DNA of 64,000 nucleotides from positions 1-64,000 of the forward strand of contig CAKPRO010000008.1 of the NCBI GenBank assembly GCA_934182615.1, written 5' to 3'. Shown here piece after piece: positions 54,775 through 64,000 of this stretch. The translations under genes were made by a program, and so were the position numbers. How positions within the stretch are numbered: position 1 is the stretch's first letter; every line of letters begins with the position of its first letter. Source of the stretch: an uncultured Bacilli bacterium. Lineage in GTDB: Bacteria > Bacillota_I > Bacilli_A > RF39 > UBA660. The notes under the pieces are model-generated. The model was not told the origin of the DNA, did no database searches, and worked only from the letters and a program-made list of their open reading frames with translations.

Positions 54775-55209
54775 ATGAAGAGATTTAATTTGGCTAATGA
54801 AGGCTATAATATTGAAGAAGTTAATAGATTTATTGATATAGTTATTAAAAGACTTGAAAAACTTAATAATGAGAATGCTATGTTGCAAGCTAAGATCTCT
54901 TCACTAGAAGATAAACTTAAAGAAGAGAAAGTAAGTGAAGTTAAAATAACTGAAGCTATTATGGCAGCGAAAGAAACTTCAGATCGAATTAAAAGTTTGG
55001 CTAGAGAGGAAGCTAATATGATAGTAGAAGAAGCAAGAAATAATGCTAATGCTATTGTTCATGAAGCACTCTTGAATGCAGAAAAAACGGAAAATGAAGC
55101 AATGCTACTTAGAAAGAATATTACTGTATATAAAAATAGGGTAAAGAATATTATTAAGTCACAACTTGAGATAGCGGATGATCTTGATAAATATGATTTT
55201 GATAAGTAA
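54775..55209 (+). CDS. divIVA: DivIVA-like cell division/polarity protein
   Basis: 144 residues from the ATG at 54775 (TAGGTGG site); the upstream GTG at 54766 is part of that site. The N-terminus MKRFNLANEGYNIEEVNRFID is a DivIVA membrane-targeting domain (GYNxxEVxxF), followed by a coiled coil from ~25 to ~130. It marks septa and poles. Gene order sepF-divIVA supports the name. Confidence 0.93.
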   Translation: MKRFNLANEGYNIEEVNRFIDIVIKRLEKLNNENAMLQAKISSLEDKLKEEKVSEVKITEAIMAAKETSDRIKSLAREEANMIVEEARNNANAIVHEALLNAEKTENEAMLLRKNITVYKNRVKNIIKSQLEIADDLDKYDFDK

Positions 55210-55320
55210 TATTGTTATTGATATAGGACTATGGAAAAGTCGATAAGATTTTTAAAATAGTCTTTTCTTTTTGTCTAAAATGTTATATAATTAATATGTA
55301 GTAAAGAGGAGAGGGTAAAA

Positions 55321-55938
55321 GTGATAAAACAAACATTTATGGAAGTATTACCTGATGTATGGCCGATGTTAATTATAATAACAGTTATTTTGTCTAGTTT
55401 AAGAATAACTTATTTAATAACTAAACACAAGAAGTTTTTACTGCATAAAGAAATAATATATTTACTGGCTATTATTTATATACTTTGTTTGTTCCATGTT
55501 GTAACGTTTCAAGATGTAAATTATGGAGTATCTAATTTTACACCATTTAAAGAAATATTTAGATATGAATTTGGAACATATAAGTTTTTTAGAAATGTTG
55601 TTGGCAATATACTATTGTTTGTTCCATTTGGATTTTTATCATCTTATTTACTAAAAAATAATAAGTTGGGTATAGCTACTATTCTTACAGTTATTGCTTC
55701 ACTTACTATTGAAGTGGTTCAATATTATATAGGAAGAGTATTTGATATAGATGATATTATACTTAATGTAATTGGTGGTATAGTTGGATTTTTAGTATAT
55801 ATAGGATTAGATGCTGTTAGAAGAAAGATTAAACTATTTAGAAATGATACTGTATTAGATATATTAATTATAATACTATTAGTATTAGTAATGGCATATT
55901 CATTTAATATAAATGTATTTGATTGGATTGGGGGATAA
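55321..55938 (+). CDS. VanZ-like family membrane protein
   Basis: 205 residues, GTG start behind AGAGGAGAGGG. Five membrane segments; the VanZ signature NFTPFKEIF…FRNVVGNILLFVPFGF and EVVQYYIGRVFDIDDIILNVIGG are clear by the short motifs NFTPF, GNILLFVPFGF and DIDDIILN. VanZ relatives confer low-level teicoplanin resistance or have unknown envelope roles. A possible terminator precedes it (GACTAT/ATAGTC, 55227-55270). Confidence 0.88.
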   Translation: MIKQTFMEVLPDVWPMLIIITVILSSLRITYLITKHKKFLLHKEIIYLLAIIYILCLFHVVTFQDVNYGVSNFTPFKEIFRYEFGTYKFFRNVVGNILLFVPFGFLSSYLLKNNKLGIATILTVIASLTIEVVQYYIGRVFDIDDIILNVIGGIVGFLVYIGLDAVRRKIKLFRNDTVLDILIIILLVLVMAYSFNINVFDWIGG

Positions 55939-55940
55939 TT

Positions 55941-56381
55941 ATGTTTGAGATATTTAATGAAAGTGATAAAGAAATAGTAGAGTTAGATAAATTACAGAAA
56001 TATATGGAATTTGTTGTTAAGAAATTAGATATTGAGAAGGGAATATTTAATATAATATTTGTAAGTAATGAAGAGATACATAGAATAAATAAGGAGTATC
56101 GTAAGGTAGATAGAGTAACTGATGTTATATCTTTTGCTTTAGAAGATAATCCGGATATTGTTTATGATGATTTTAGACTTCTTGGTGATATTTATATTGC
56201 TATTGATGTTGCTTACGATCAGGCTACTGAATATAATCATTCAAGAGAGAGGGAAGTATGTTTCTTGGCTACTCATGGATTGTTACATTTACTTGGTTAT
56301 GATCATATGGAAGCAGAAGAAGAAAAAATTATGTTTGGTAAACAAGAAGAATTACTTAATGAATATGGTATTAAAAGATAA
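55941..56381 (+). CDS. ybeY: rRNA maturation RNase YbeY
   Basis: 146 residues from the ATG at 55941 behind GGGGGAT; the in-frame ATG at 55923 lies inside the vanZ-like gene. The zinc motif HGLLHLLGYDH is complete, preceded by DVISFALED and LGDIYI. It functions in 16S rRNA 3' maturation and ribosome quality control. Order ybeY-dgkA-cdd is the classical Bacillota cluster, lacking era here. Confidence 0.95.
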   Translation: MFEIFNESDKEIVELDKLQKYMEFVVKKLDIEKGIFNIIFVSNEEIHRINKEYRKVDRVTDVISFALEDNPDIVYDDFRLLGDIYIAIDVAYDQATEYNHSREREVCFLATHGLLHLLGYDHMEAEEEKIMFGKQEELLNEYGIKR

Positions 56382-56395
56382 TAGGAGGACTATAA

Positions 56396-56767
56396 ATGCT
56401 TTCGAGAACTAAATCTAAAAGAGGTTTTAGAAGTAGTGTTAAAAATTGTATTGATGGTTTAAAATTTGTTAATATTAATGAAGATAATTTTAAGAGAGAA
56501 GTATTTATTGGAATAATTACACTTATATTATCATATATATTAAAGGTAAATAGGATAGAGTTTATTATCATTGTTGTTATGATTAGTTTAGTATTAGTAA
56601 CAGAAATTATTAATACTGCTACGGAAAGACTTGTTGATTTAGTAAGTCCAGGATATAACAAAATAGCAGGAGAAGTAAAGGATATTATGGCATTTGCCGT
56701 ACTACTAATGTGCTTCTTTTCTTTAGTAGTAGGAATGGTAATATTTATACCCAAAATAATATGCTAG
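56396..56767 (+). CDS. dgkA: Diacylglycerol/undecaprenol kinase
   Basis: 123 residues, three membrane segments. The catalytic region EIINTATERLVDLVSPGYN and an N-terminal RGFRSSVKNCIDGLK identify the DagK family; Gram-positive members mainly phosphorylate undecaprenol for cell-wall synthesis. AGGAGG lies 8 nt before the ATG, 11 bp after ybeY. Confidence 0.94.
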   Translation: MLSRTKSKRGFRSSVKNCIDGLKFVNINEDNFKREVFIGIITLILSYILKVNRIEFIIIVVMISLVLVTEIINTATERLVDLVSPGYNKIAGEVKDIMAFAVLLMCFFSLVVGMVIFIPKIIC

Positions 56768-56777
56768 GAGGAATAAA

Positions 56778-57164
56778 ATGGAAGAGAGTTTAAAGAGATT
56801 ATTAAAAAATAGTTACAGTCCTTATTCGGGATTTAGAGTAGCTAGTATTTGTTTAATGAATGATGGCAAGAGTTTTGGAGGAGTTAATGTAGAAAATGCT
56901 TCTTATGGTGGAACTATATGTGCTGAAAGGGTAGCTATTACTTCGGCAATTGCCAGTGGATATAAAAAGGGAGAATTTAGTAAATTATATGTTATGTGTG
57001 ATAGTACTAAGATATCTTCTTGTTGTTTCTTATGTAGACAAACTATTAGTGAGTTTTTTCCTAAGGATGCAGAAATTATTTTATATAGTAATGATGGGGA
57101 AAAAGAAATTCATACGGTAAAGGAATTATGTCCTTATCCGTTTGGTAGTAGTGATTTAAAATAA
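56778..57164 (+). CDS. cdd: Cytidine deaminase
   Basis: 128 residues. Motifs are YSPYSGFRVAS, NVENASYGGTICAERVAI (zinc Cys and catalytic Glu) and CCFLCRQ (second and third zinc Cys, usually PCGACRQ). It deaminates cytidine and deoxycytidine in pyrimidine salvage. 10 bp after dgkA. Confidence 0.95.
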   Translation: MEESLKRLLKNSYSPYSGFRVASICLMNDGKSFGGVNVENASYGGTICAERVAITSAIASGYKKGEFSKLYVMCDSTKISSCCFLCRQTISEFFPKDAEIILYSNDGEKEIHTVKELCPYPFGSSDLK

Positions 57165-57200
57165 AAGAAAAGAGAGTTACTTTTTAGTAATTCTCTTTAT
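57165..57200. terminator. Bidirectional terminator between cdd and the FemX-like gene
   Basis: AAGAGAGTTAC / GTAATTCTCTT arms; serves both convergent genes and overlaps the FemX-like stop. Confidence 0.8.
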
Positions 57201-58385
57201 TAGATCTTGTACTTTAACAATTATTTTAAATATTAGATATAAATATTTATTTATTATTAAATCATAACTACCAAGGTATTCATATACTTTACCACCAAAT
57301 CCCATTTTAAAGGTGTAGTTACCATTCTTTTTGTCAGTATTTTTAATAGAACCAAAGTTAAATATTTTATAACCTTCATTTAAGTATTTCTTTATGATCT
57401 CCCATTTTATTAAATGAGAAGAGTAGAATGAACTTAAATCTTTATTGTAGCCTTCTTCAAGGAAATATATTTCACGATTATTTTTGATAATTAGAATAGT
57501 TCCAATTAAAACTCCTTCAGGATATTTGGTATAGATATTAGTGGCTTTTATTATCTCTTTGTTATATTTAGTGATTGTTTTATCAGAATTCATTTTTTTA
57601 GTGATAAAAGCATCGCTTTTTTTTATGTTAATATTTTGCATTATTTGATTTAAGCGATCATTTCTAATGTTTTCTTCTTTTAGTAAGAAACGATAATTAT
57701 TAACATATTCTTCAGGAGTTATTTTAGCAAAATAGATTTCGGCTTTATTGTTTTCAGTATTAAAATTATTTAAGATATTTTGAATACGATCTTTACTTGC
57801 TCCGGTTAATTCAATAAAACTATCAATATTATTTCCTTCGTCTTTATGAATGGTAATAGCTCTTTTTAATGAAACGTTTATATTTCTTTTAGTATTAGCA
57901 TTGAAAAAGCTAAATGTTTCTTCAGGAGTTTTTTCTGTTTCTAAAACAACATTTCTTTTGATATTTTTATTGGTTTTTCTAAATGATAGTTCATCAAATA
58001 ACTTAATAATATTAGTGTCGTAGTAGATAATATCATTATTTTTATCAAACATTTTATAAGTAGAAATATTATCTGAAGTTACATAGATATATTTTTTCTT
58101 CTTTAGATATTGTTTTAAAGAATTTATAAAATCTTTGAAAAGATTATCGTTATTATAGTCAATTAGAAAGGCTCCGGGTACATAACCTATTTTGTATTTG
58201 CCAATTCTTTTTTCAAAAAGAAGAGTGGCTCCCATTAAAGTGTTGTCATTTTCATTGATGTAGCCCAAATAATAGAATGATTGTCTTTTTAAATGAGCGT
58301 ATTCTGCTGTTTGGTAGTAGTTTCTTAGACTATGTAATTTTGCATAGTTTTTAAATTGTGTTTCTGTAAGTTCGATAATTTTCAT
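57177..58385 (-). CDS. FemAB/MurM-family peptidoglycan interpeptide bridge aminoacyltransferase
   Basis: 402 residues from the ATG at 58385 (GGAGGAAG upstream). The N-terminal half (YYQTAEYAHLKR, IGKYKIGYVPGAFLID) and C-terminal half (YNKDLSSFYSSHLIKWEIIKKY, NFGSIKN, KMGFGGKVYEYLGSYDL) are typical FemX/MurM GNAT repeats. A Lys-rich helical insertion near 210-280 fits the coiled-coil arm of the family. It adds amino acids from aminoacyl-tRNA to lipid II stem peptides. Its presence shows a cell wall with branched stems. Confidence 0.9.
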   Translation of the reverse strand: MKIIELTETQFKNYAKLHSLRNYYQTAEYAHLKRQSFYYLGYINENDNTLMGATLLFEKRIGKYKIGYVPGAFLIDYNNDNLFKDFINSLKQYLKKKKYIYVTSDNISTYKMFDKNNDIIYYDTNIIKLFDELSFRKTNKNIKRNVVLETEKTPEETFSFFNANTKRNINVSLKRAITIHKDEGNNIDSFIELTGASKDRIQNILNNFNTENNKAEIYFAKITPEEYVNNYRFLLKEENIRNDRLNQIMQNINIKKSDAFITKKMNSDKTITKYNKEIIKATNIYTKYPEGVLIGTILIIKNNREIYFLEEGYNKDLSSFYSSHLIKWEIIKKYLNEGYKIFNFGSIKNTDKKNGNYTFKMGFGGKVYEYLGSYDLIINKYLYLIFKIIVKVQDLIKRITKK

Positions 58386-58444
58386 ACTTCTTCCTCCATT
58401 CATAATTGTATCATAATTTACTTTAAAATAAAATACTTTTTTGC

Positions 58445-58473
58445 TTGATAAGGTAGTTAATTTATGATATACT
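58445..58473 (+). promoter_or_regulatory. xfp promoter
   Basis: TTGATA (58445-58450), 17-bp spacer, TATACT (58468-58473). Confidence 0.75.
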
Positions 58474-58503
58474 TAAGTTAATAAGAATAGGGAGTGTGAT
58501 ATT

Positions 58504-60837
58504 ATGAGTATTTCAAAGAAAGAACTTAATAATCTTGATGCTTATTTTTCTGCTTTAAATTATATTTCAGCTTGTCAATTATATTTAGTTGATAATCCTC
58601 TACTTAAAGAAGAATTAAAGTGGAGTCATATAAAGAAGAAAATAGTAGGTCACTGGGGAACTGTACCAGGACAAAATTTTATATATACGCATTTAAATAG
58701 AATTATTAAGAATAATGATCTTAATATGATATATATATCGGGACCAGGACATGGTGGTAATGCGGTTGTTTCTAATGTATATTTAGAGGGGACTTATACA
58801 GAAATGTATCCTGAAATAACAGAAGATACCGAGGGATTGAAAAAATTATTTAAACAATTTTCTTTTCCTGGTGGTATTGCTTCACATGCTGCTCCTGAGA
58901 CACCTGGTTCAATAAATGAAGGTGGGGAACTTGGTTATAGTTTGTCGCACGCTTTTGGTGCTGTTTTTGATAATCCATCTTTAATAGCGGCTTGTGTAAT
59001 TGGGGACGGAGAAGCAGAAACTGGACCTTTAGCCACGAGTTGGCATTCTAATAAATTTTTAGATCCTAAAAGAGATGGAGCAGTACTTCCAATCCTTCAT
59101 TTAAATGGCTATAAGATAAGTAATCCTACTGTTTTGGCAAGGATTAGTGACGAAGAACTTGCTTCTTTACTTCATGGATATGGATGGAAACCTTACTTAG
59201 TCGAAGGTAGTACTACGATGGAGTTACATAAGAAGATGGCTATTACTTTGGATAAGATTATTAAAGAAATTAAAAAGATTCAATATAATGCTAGATATAA
59301 TAATAAGGTTGAAAGAGTATTTTGGCCAATGATTGTACTTAGAACTCCTAAAGGGTGGACTGGTCCTAAAGTAGTAGATGGTAAAAAGATTGAGGGTACT
59401 TTTAGAAGCCATCAGGTACCTATTCCTATGGAAAATGACGAAGATTTAAAATTATTAGAGAAATGGTTAAGAAGTTACCATCCAGAAAAGTTATTTGATG
59501 ATAATGGTAAGTTAAAACCTCATTTGAAGGAACTTGTTCCTTATAATAGAATGGGAGCTAATCCTAATAGTAATGGTGGTCTTTTGTTAAAAGAATTAAA
59601 GATACCTAATATTAATAAATATGCTGTTAAGTTTACACATCCTGGAGAAATTGAAAAAGAGGATATGCGAGTACTTGGAGAATTTATTAGAGATATTATC
59701 AAGAATAATCCAGATAATTTTAGATTGTTTGGACCTGATGAGACTATGAGTAATAGATTATCACACGTATTTGAAGCTACTGACAGATGCTTTTATTTGC
59801 CTAAGAAGAGTAGTGATGAATATTTATCTTATGATGGTAGAATTATGGATTCTTATCTTAGCGAACACACTTGTGAAGGATGGCTCGAGGGTTATCTTTT
59901 AACGGGTAGACATGGGGTATTTGTCAGCTACGAAGCTTTTATTAGAATTGTTGATTCAATGGCTAGTCAACATGCTAAATGGATTAAGGTAGCTAAAGAA
60001 CTTCCTTGGAGAAAGGATATTGCTTCATTAAATTATATATTAACTTCAAATGTATGGCAACAAGATCATAATGGTTATACACATCAAGATCCAGGTTTTA
60101 TTGATCATTTAGCTAATAAGAAGGCTGATATTGTTAGAATATATTTGCCTCCTGATAGTAATTGCCTTTTATCTTGTTTTGATCATGTTATTAGGACTAA
60201 GAATTATATTAATGTAATTGTAGCCTCTAAACATATGCGTCCACAGTGGCTTACAATGGAAGAAGCAAAAGAACATTGTGCTAAGGGATTATCTAAATGG
60301 GAGTTTGCTAGTAATGATAAAAAGGGTGTAGATGTCGTTTTGGTATCAATAGGAGATGCTCCTACTTTGGAGAATATAGCAGCAGTTTCTATTATAAGAA
60401 GTTATCTTCCAGATATTAAGATTAGATTTATTAATGTTGTAGATTTAATGAAATTAGAGCCTGATACTAAACATCCCCATGGTTTATCTAATACTGAATA
60501 TAATAAATTATTTACTAGAGATAAACCTATTATTGTTAATTATCATGGTTACCCTACTTTAATACATGAGTTAACTTATGAAAGAGAAAATAGAAATATT
60601 AGTGTTCATGGTTATATGGAAGAGGGTACTATTACAACGGCTTTTGATATGAGAGTTAAAAATGAAATAGATAGATATCATATTGTTATTGATATTATTA
60701 ATCATTTAGATGTTGGTAAAACAAGAGAAGGTAAAAAGATTATTAAACTTATGGAAGAAAAGTTAAAGTATCATGAAGCATATATAAGAGAATATGGTAT
60801 TGATATGGAAGAAGTAAGAATGTTTAAATGGGAATAG
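58504..60837 (+). CDS. xfp: Phosphoketolase (xylulose-5-P/fructose-6-P)
   Basis: 777 residues, near the usual ~790. Thiamine-diphosphate enzyme motifs: [57 protein letters not shown] (seen as PGGI, APETPGS and EGGELGYSL), GDGEAETGP and [18 protein letters not shown]. It splits sugar phosphates to acetyl-phosphate, supporting heterofermentative or bifid-type catabolism. Strong promoter and site (GGGAGTG). Confidence 0.97.
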   Translation: MSISKKELNNLDAYFSALNYISACQLYLVDNPLLKEELKWSHIKKKIVGHWGTVPGQNFIYTHLNRIIKNNDLNMIYISGPGHGGNAVVSNVYLEGTYTEMYPEITEDTEGLKKLFKQFSFPGGIASHAAPETPGSINEGGELGYSLSHAFGAVFDNPSLIAACVIGDGEAETGPLATSWHSNKFLDPKRDGAVLPILHLNGYKISNPTVLARISDEELASLLHGYGWKPYLVEGSTTMELHKKMAITLDKIIKEIKKIQYNARYNNKVERVFWPMIVLRTPKGWTGPKVVDGKKIEGTFRSHQVPIPMENDEDLKLLEKWLRSYHPEKLFDDNGKLKPHLKELVPYNRMGANPNSNGGLLLKELKIPNINKYAVKFTHPGEIEKEDMRVLGEFIRDIIKNNPDNFRLFGPDETMSNRLSHVFEATDRCFYLPKKSSDEYLSYDGRIMDSYLSEHTCEGWLEGYLLTGRHGVFVSYEAFIRIVDSMASQHAKWIKVAKELPWRKDIASLNYILTSNVWQQDHNGYTHQDPGFIDHLANKKADIVRIYLPPDSNCLLSCFDHVIRTKNYINVIVASKHMRPQWLTMEEAKEHCAKGLSKWEFASNDKKGVDVVLVSIGDAPTLENIAAVSIIRSYLPDIKIRFINVVDLMKLEPDTKHPHGLSNTEYNKLFTRDKPIIVNYHGYPTLIHELTYERENRNISVHGYMEEGTITTAFDMRVKNEIDRYHIVIDIINHLDVGKTREGKKIIKLMEEKLKYHEAYIREYGIDMEEVRMFKWE

Positions 60838-60845
60838 GAGATATT

Positions 60846-61187
60846 ATGGAAGAAAGATATAATAATAAGAAAAATGTAATATTTAATCCTGATAAAGTTC
60901 AAAGATGGAATGAAGAGAAGAATACTATTATTTCTACGACTCCTAATCATATTGATCAACTATGTAAACCATTTTTATATCTTAGAAAGACTGCTAGTGA
61001 AGGATATTCTAAATTTAGTGAAGTAGAAGAAGCACAAGTAATGGCTAGAAAAGAGAATCTGGCTAGAGTGAAAAAACTGGAAATGGAAAAGAAAGCAGGA
61101 TATGTTACTTTTAGTACACTTATTGTACTGGGTACAGTAGTAGTAGGTATGATAATATTTGGAATAATTGGAAGTATTGTTAGGTGA
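60846..61187 (+). CDS. Small tail-anchored protein of unknown function (113 aa)
   Basis: Starts at the ATG 60846 (AGGAG upstream); the ATG at 60828 lies inside xfp. A charged, helical N-terminal 85 residues (VEEAQVMARKENLARVKKLEME) are followed by one C-terminal membrane helix (VVVGMIIFGIIGSIV). It lies 8 bp after xfp and just before a DUF1292-like gene, so it is likely co-transcribed with both. No family recognised. Confidence 0.65.
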   Translation: MEERYNNKKNVIFNPDKVQRWNEEKNTIISTTPNHIDQLCKPFLYLRKTASEGYSKFSEVEEAQVMARKENLARVKKLEMEKKAGYVTFSTLIVLGTVVVGMIIFGIIGSIVR

Positions 61188-61192
61188 TAGTT

Positions 61193-61447
61193 ATGAATTT
61201 TAATATATTGAATGAGAAGAATGAATTTAAACTTGGTACTATTATTACAATATTTAATATTCCAAATGTAAAAAAAGATATTGTTTTGTTTTCAATTGAA
61301 GGTTATGATAGAAATGATATTGCTAATTTAGAAGTTGCTTATTTGAATAAGGATAAAGATGGTTATGATTATATAGAAGAAATAGATGATGAACAGGTAT
61401 TAAAAGCCGCTATGAAAGTTGTGAAAAAGATTATCCAAGTTGCTTAA
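61193..61447 (+). CDS. DUF1292-like small protein (84 aa)
   Basis: ATG at 61193 follows AGGTGAT; the GTG at 61184 is in the site. The protein begins MNFNILNEKNEFKLGTIIT and shows the DUF1292/YrzB pattern: a beta segment (IVLFSIEGYDRNDIANLEVAYLN) followed by an acidic C-terminal helix (IEEIDDEQVLKAAMKVV). Function of the family is unknown. 12 bp before the giant prepilin-like gene. Confidence 0.7.
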   Translation: MNFNILNEKNEFKLGTIITIFNIPNVKKDIVLFSIEGYDRNDIANLEVAYLNKDKDGYDYIEEIDDEQVLKAAMKVVKKIIQVA

Positions 61448-61459
61448 TAGGAGGTTATT

Positions 61460-64000
61460 ATGAAAATAAACAGAAAAGGCTTTACTTTGATAGAATTATT
61501 AGGAGTAATAGTTATATTATCTTTAGTTGTAGGGTTTGCTACTTATGGGGTTATTAATGCACTAAATAATTCTAAAGAACAAGCGAGTATTATTTCTGAG
61601 AGTAGTATAATGGCAGCGGCTACGACATTTTCTACGGAGAAAAATGATGATAATGATCGCTGGGTAGATGTTAGTGGTAGTGATAGTAAGTATTTTTGTA
61701 CGACTGTTGAAGAACTTATTAATAATGGTCTTCTTGATAAGAACGCTAAGTTTAAAGATGATAATATTGATAAGTATTCTTATATTGCTATAAAGAAAAA
61801 TAAGGTTACTTTCACTACTAGTATTCCTATTATACTTACGGATACTAGTAGTGATGATTATACTATTTGTAGTGGTAATATTAAGAATGAAGATATAATT
61901 AGTTATCCTACTCTTGGTAGTAGTAGTCCTTATACGGATACGTTAGAGGTTAATTTTACTGATGGTAAGGCAGAATCCACTATTAAGGATAGGACTTGTG
62001 AATATGGATATTATCCTGGACAAAGTTATGGTAAAGGTACTGTTAGTAATGGAAAATGTGTCTTTGAAGGGTTAAGAGACAATAGTACTTATTATGTTAG
62101 AGTATGTATGACTACTGAAAAGAATAGTTATATTTGTTCTAATTCTGAAAGTAGAAAAACATTAAAAGTTCAAGGATCAACTTTTAGTACTAATGAAGAT
62201 AAAATTAATATTAAATATGATAATACTGGAATAAAAGGTGAAGGTGGTTATTACTTTAGTATTCCAATGTCGGGTACTAGTGCTTCTGGTGTGAAAAAGT
62301 GTACTATTGTAGAAGATGAAAGTACTAGTCAAGATGCTTTTAGTAGACATAAATATATAATTAATTGTAGTGATGAGACTACGAATACTATTGAAGCTGA
62401 TACTTGGTATAAGAGTGATACTATAACACCAGTAATAACAGTTACTGAGGGTAATGGTGGCCAACTTGAGACATATACTTATGATAAGAGTGGTAACTAT
62501 ATACATAATTATGATAATATTTATTCACGGGGAATTACTTTTTCTAAGGGAGAAGCTGATACGATAGATGGTAAAGCAGAAGATATTTATAAGACTTGTG
62601 TTAGTACAGATTATAGTTGTAATATTACTTCTCCTAGTATTGAAAAAGAAGGATATACAATAGTAGGATGGGGATTATCTGGTAGTACTACTAGTAGTTG
62701 GGATCCTAAGACTTCTAAGAGTGTTAATGGTGATTATATTTATTATCCTATTTTTAAAAATAGAGTTAATATCCAACTTAGTGTTAATGGTGGTAATTTA
62801 ACTTCTATAACTGTATCTAATAATAAAGCATATTATTGGAAGACTGATAGTAGTGGTATTATTTATAAGTCTACGGATTATGGTCAAAAATATGATAAGA
62901 ATTTTTTTTATATGAATAATGGTGCTACTTTAGGTGGTGATGGGTTACCTAATTATAATAATGCTGAATATATTAATATTACTAGAGATGGTTATACTGT
63001 TATTAATGATAGTGAATGGATATGTTTAAGTGGATGTAGTACTTCTAATAAAGTATTTAGTCAATCTAAGGCTTATAAATCTTCTGAATTTTGTGATGCT
63101 AGCAGCGATAGTTGTACTGTTGTATTAGGAGTTAATTGGCAGAATGCTTATAAAATTAGTTATGATGCTAATGGTGGTAGTGGGGCTCCTAAAAGTCAAA
63201 CTAAAGAAAAAGATAAAAATATTACTTTATCAGGAACTAAACCTACGAGAAGTGGTTATACTTTTCTTTATTGGAATACTAAGAAAGATGGATCGGGAGA
63301 TAGTTATATGTCTGGTGGGACATATATTGATAATGCAAGTGTAACTTTATATGCACAGTGGAGAGATAATAAACAAACATTAACTTATAATAATAATGGT
63401 GGTAGTGGTTGTACTTCTAAAAAAGTTACTAAAGGATCGGCATATGGTTATTTATGTACTCCTACGAGAAGTGGTTATACTTTTGTAGGATGGTTTGATG
63501 CTAATTATAAAGATAGTCCACTTAATTACTATGCAGACAATAATAGTGATGTTTATGCTTATTTTAAATATGATGCTTCTTTATTATATAAACATTATTT
63601 AACTTATGGTAAGAGTGAAAATAGACGTATTTCACAGTATATATCTACAGATATCTTTAATGAAGCGGGAGATAAAACTATATATGCTGGTTGGATTAAA
63701 TTCTTTATATTAGAGTCTATTACACCACTAGAACAAGTTGATTATGCGACTGTGGCAACTTTTACTTATGCTCCTTATGTTTGTAGAAGTAGTTTAGGTA
63801 TTAATACTTCAAATTGTACTATTCAAGTTAGAAGTCCTGACTGTGCTATTAAGAGTTCAGCTGGTGCAACTACTAACTGTTTGAGTTCTGATGAATGGCA
63901 TGATATTAGTGGAGTTACTATTAATGCATATTATTATACTAGTAATAGTAATGTTAGTAGTGCTACTGCTAGTACAAATAATAGTAGGCATTGTATTGAT
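61460..64000 (+). CDS. Giant prepilin-like surface protein with InlB-type repeats, 3'-truncated by window
   Basis: Open for at least 847 codons to the window end, with AGGAGG 5 nt before the ATG. N-terminus MKINRKGFTLIELLGVIVIL is a canonical type IV prepilin signal with Glu5. The large ectodomain has Cys-rich fibronectin-like segments (~150-400) and InlB/Listeria-Bacteroides (Flg_new) repeats around residues ~560-740, recognisable by YDANGGSG, TRSGYTFLYWNTK, VTLYAQW and GYTFVGWFD. Joining a prepilin start to InlB repeats is unusual; it may be a pilus-tip adhesin. It lies 12 bp after the DUF1292-like gene. Confidence 0.82.
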   Translation, partial: MKINRKGFTLIELLGVIVILSLVVGFATYGVINALNNSKEQASIISESSIMAAATTFSTEKNDDNDRWVDVSGSDSKYFCTTVEELINNGLLDKNAKFKDDNIDKYSYIAIKKNKVTFTTSIPIILTDTSSDDYTICSGNIKNEDIISYPTLGSSSPYTDTLEVNFTDGKAESTIKDRTCEYGYYPGQSYGKGTVSNGKCVFEGLRDNSTYYVRVCMTTEKNSYICSNSESRKTLKVQGSTFSTNEDKINIKYDNTGIKGEGGYYFSIPMSGTSASGVKKCTIVEDESTSQDAFSRHKYIINCSDETTNTIEADTWYKSDTITPVITVTEGNGGQLETYTYDKSGNYIHNYDNIYSRGITFSKGEADTIDGKAEDIYKTCVSTDYSCNITSPSIEKEGYTIVGWGLSGSTTSSWDPKTSKSVNGDYIYYPIFKNRVNIQLSVNGGNLTSITVSNNKAYYWKTDSSGIIYKSTDYGQKYDKNFFYMNNGATLGGDGLPNYNNAEYINITRDGYTVINDSEWICLSGCSTSNKVFSQSKAYKSSEFCDASSDSCTVVLGVNWQNAYKISYDANGGSGAPKSQTKEKDKNITLSGTKPTRSGYTFLYWNTKKDGSGDSYMSGGTYIDNASVTLYAQWRDNKQTLTYNNNGGSGCTSKKVTKGSAYGYLCTPTRSGYTFVGWFDANYKDSPLNYYADNNSDVYAYFKYDASLLYKHYLTYGKSENRRISQYISTDIFNEAGDKTIYAGWIKFFILESITPLEQVDYATVATFTYAPYVCRSSLGINTSNCTIQVRSPDCAIKSSAGATTNCLSSDEWHDISGVTINAYYYTSNSNVSSATASTNNSRHCID

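Noticed and set aside
56371..56754. 127-codon minus-strand ORF opposite dgkA
   Set aside because: It lies opposite a well-supported dgkA gene and has no ribosome binding site.

Overview
The window is a low-GC (roughly 27-30% by eye) bacterial chromosome segment from a Bacillota lineage that uses the standard genetic code. TGA is a real stop (for example at 18175-18177, 53916-53918 and 61185-61187) and Trp is TGG. Ribosomal and translation genes, DivIVA/SepF, glmS with its ribozyme, a lipoteichoic-acid-synthase-like sulfatase, dacF-spmA-spmB, ylbJ-ylbL, a GerM-like protein and a YjcZ-like peptide point to Bacilli. Class III ribonucleotide reductase, phosphoketolase and many BspA-type leucine-rich-repeat (LRR) surface proteins suggest an anaerobic, probably gut-associated, uncultured Bacilli/Erysipelotrichia-like organism. 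The taxonomic guess is inference.

Layout. 1-1.8 kb: 3' part of a BspA-like gene. 1.8-7.7 kb: str operon (rpsL, rpsG, fusA, tuf), with a two-gene RiPP cassette (a 40-aa Cys-rich precursor and a radical SAM/SPASM maturase) between rpsL and rpsG. 7.8-8.6 kb: a type III toxin-antitoxin locus with two tandem pseudoknot RNA repeats, a terminator and a ToxN/AbiQ-family toxin. 8.6-9.3 kb: decayed collagen-like gene. 9.3-24.6 kb: tgt, LTA-synthase-like protein, priA, an RluA-type synthase, dacF-spmA-spmB, tRNA-Met, a TroA-fold lipoprotein, a large Ig-like surface protein, queA and tRNA-Leu. 25-28 kb: nrdD, a separate 56-aa glycyl-radical peptide and nrdG. 28.2-28.5 kb: type I toxin-antitoxin-like locus. 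28.6-30.3 kb: BspA-like gene behind a poly-G leader. 30.6-45.7 kb: glmS, GerM-like protein, membrane-anchored surface modules, tRNA-Arg, flippase, a GH31 protein with an altered active site, leuS, tRNA-Gln and gltX. 45.8-49.8 kb: DUF362, tRNA-Glu, a zincin-like protein, ylbJ and ylbL. 49.8-52.1 kb: second poly-G leader and BspA-like gene. 52.3-64 kb: polysaccharide deacetylase, prepilin-like proteins, sepF, divIVA, vanZ-like, ybeY, dgkA, cdd, femX-like, xfp, and a giant prepilin-like protein running off the window.

Four observations stand out. (1) Both complete BspA-like genes lie behind the same promoter - short leader ORF - G9 tract - intrinsic terminator module. In both, loss of one G would let the leader be translated through the terminator, which suggests phase-variable, translation-controlled attenuation. 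(2) The RiPP cassette is wired into the ribosomal protein operon, its maturase overlapping the rpsG start by 8 bp. (3) Two families of tandem-hairpin noncoding elements show compensatory stem changes between copies. (4) A GC-rich patch of about 85 bp at the C-terminal end of one surface protein looks like a diversity-generating or gene-conversion target. Functional statements rest on motifs read by eye; no database search was run.
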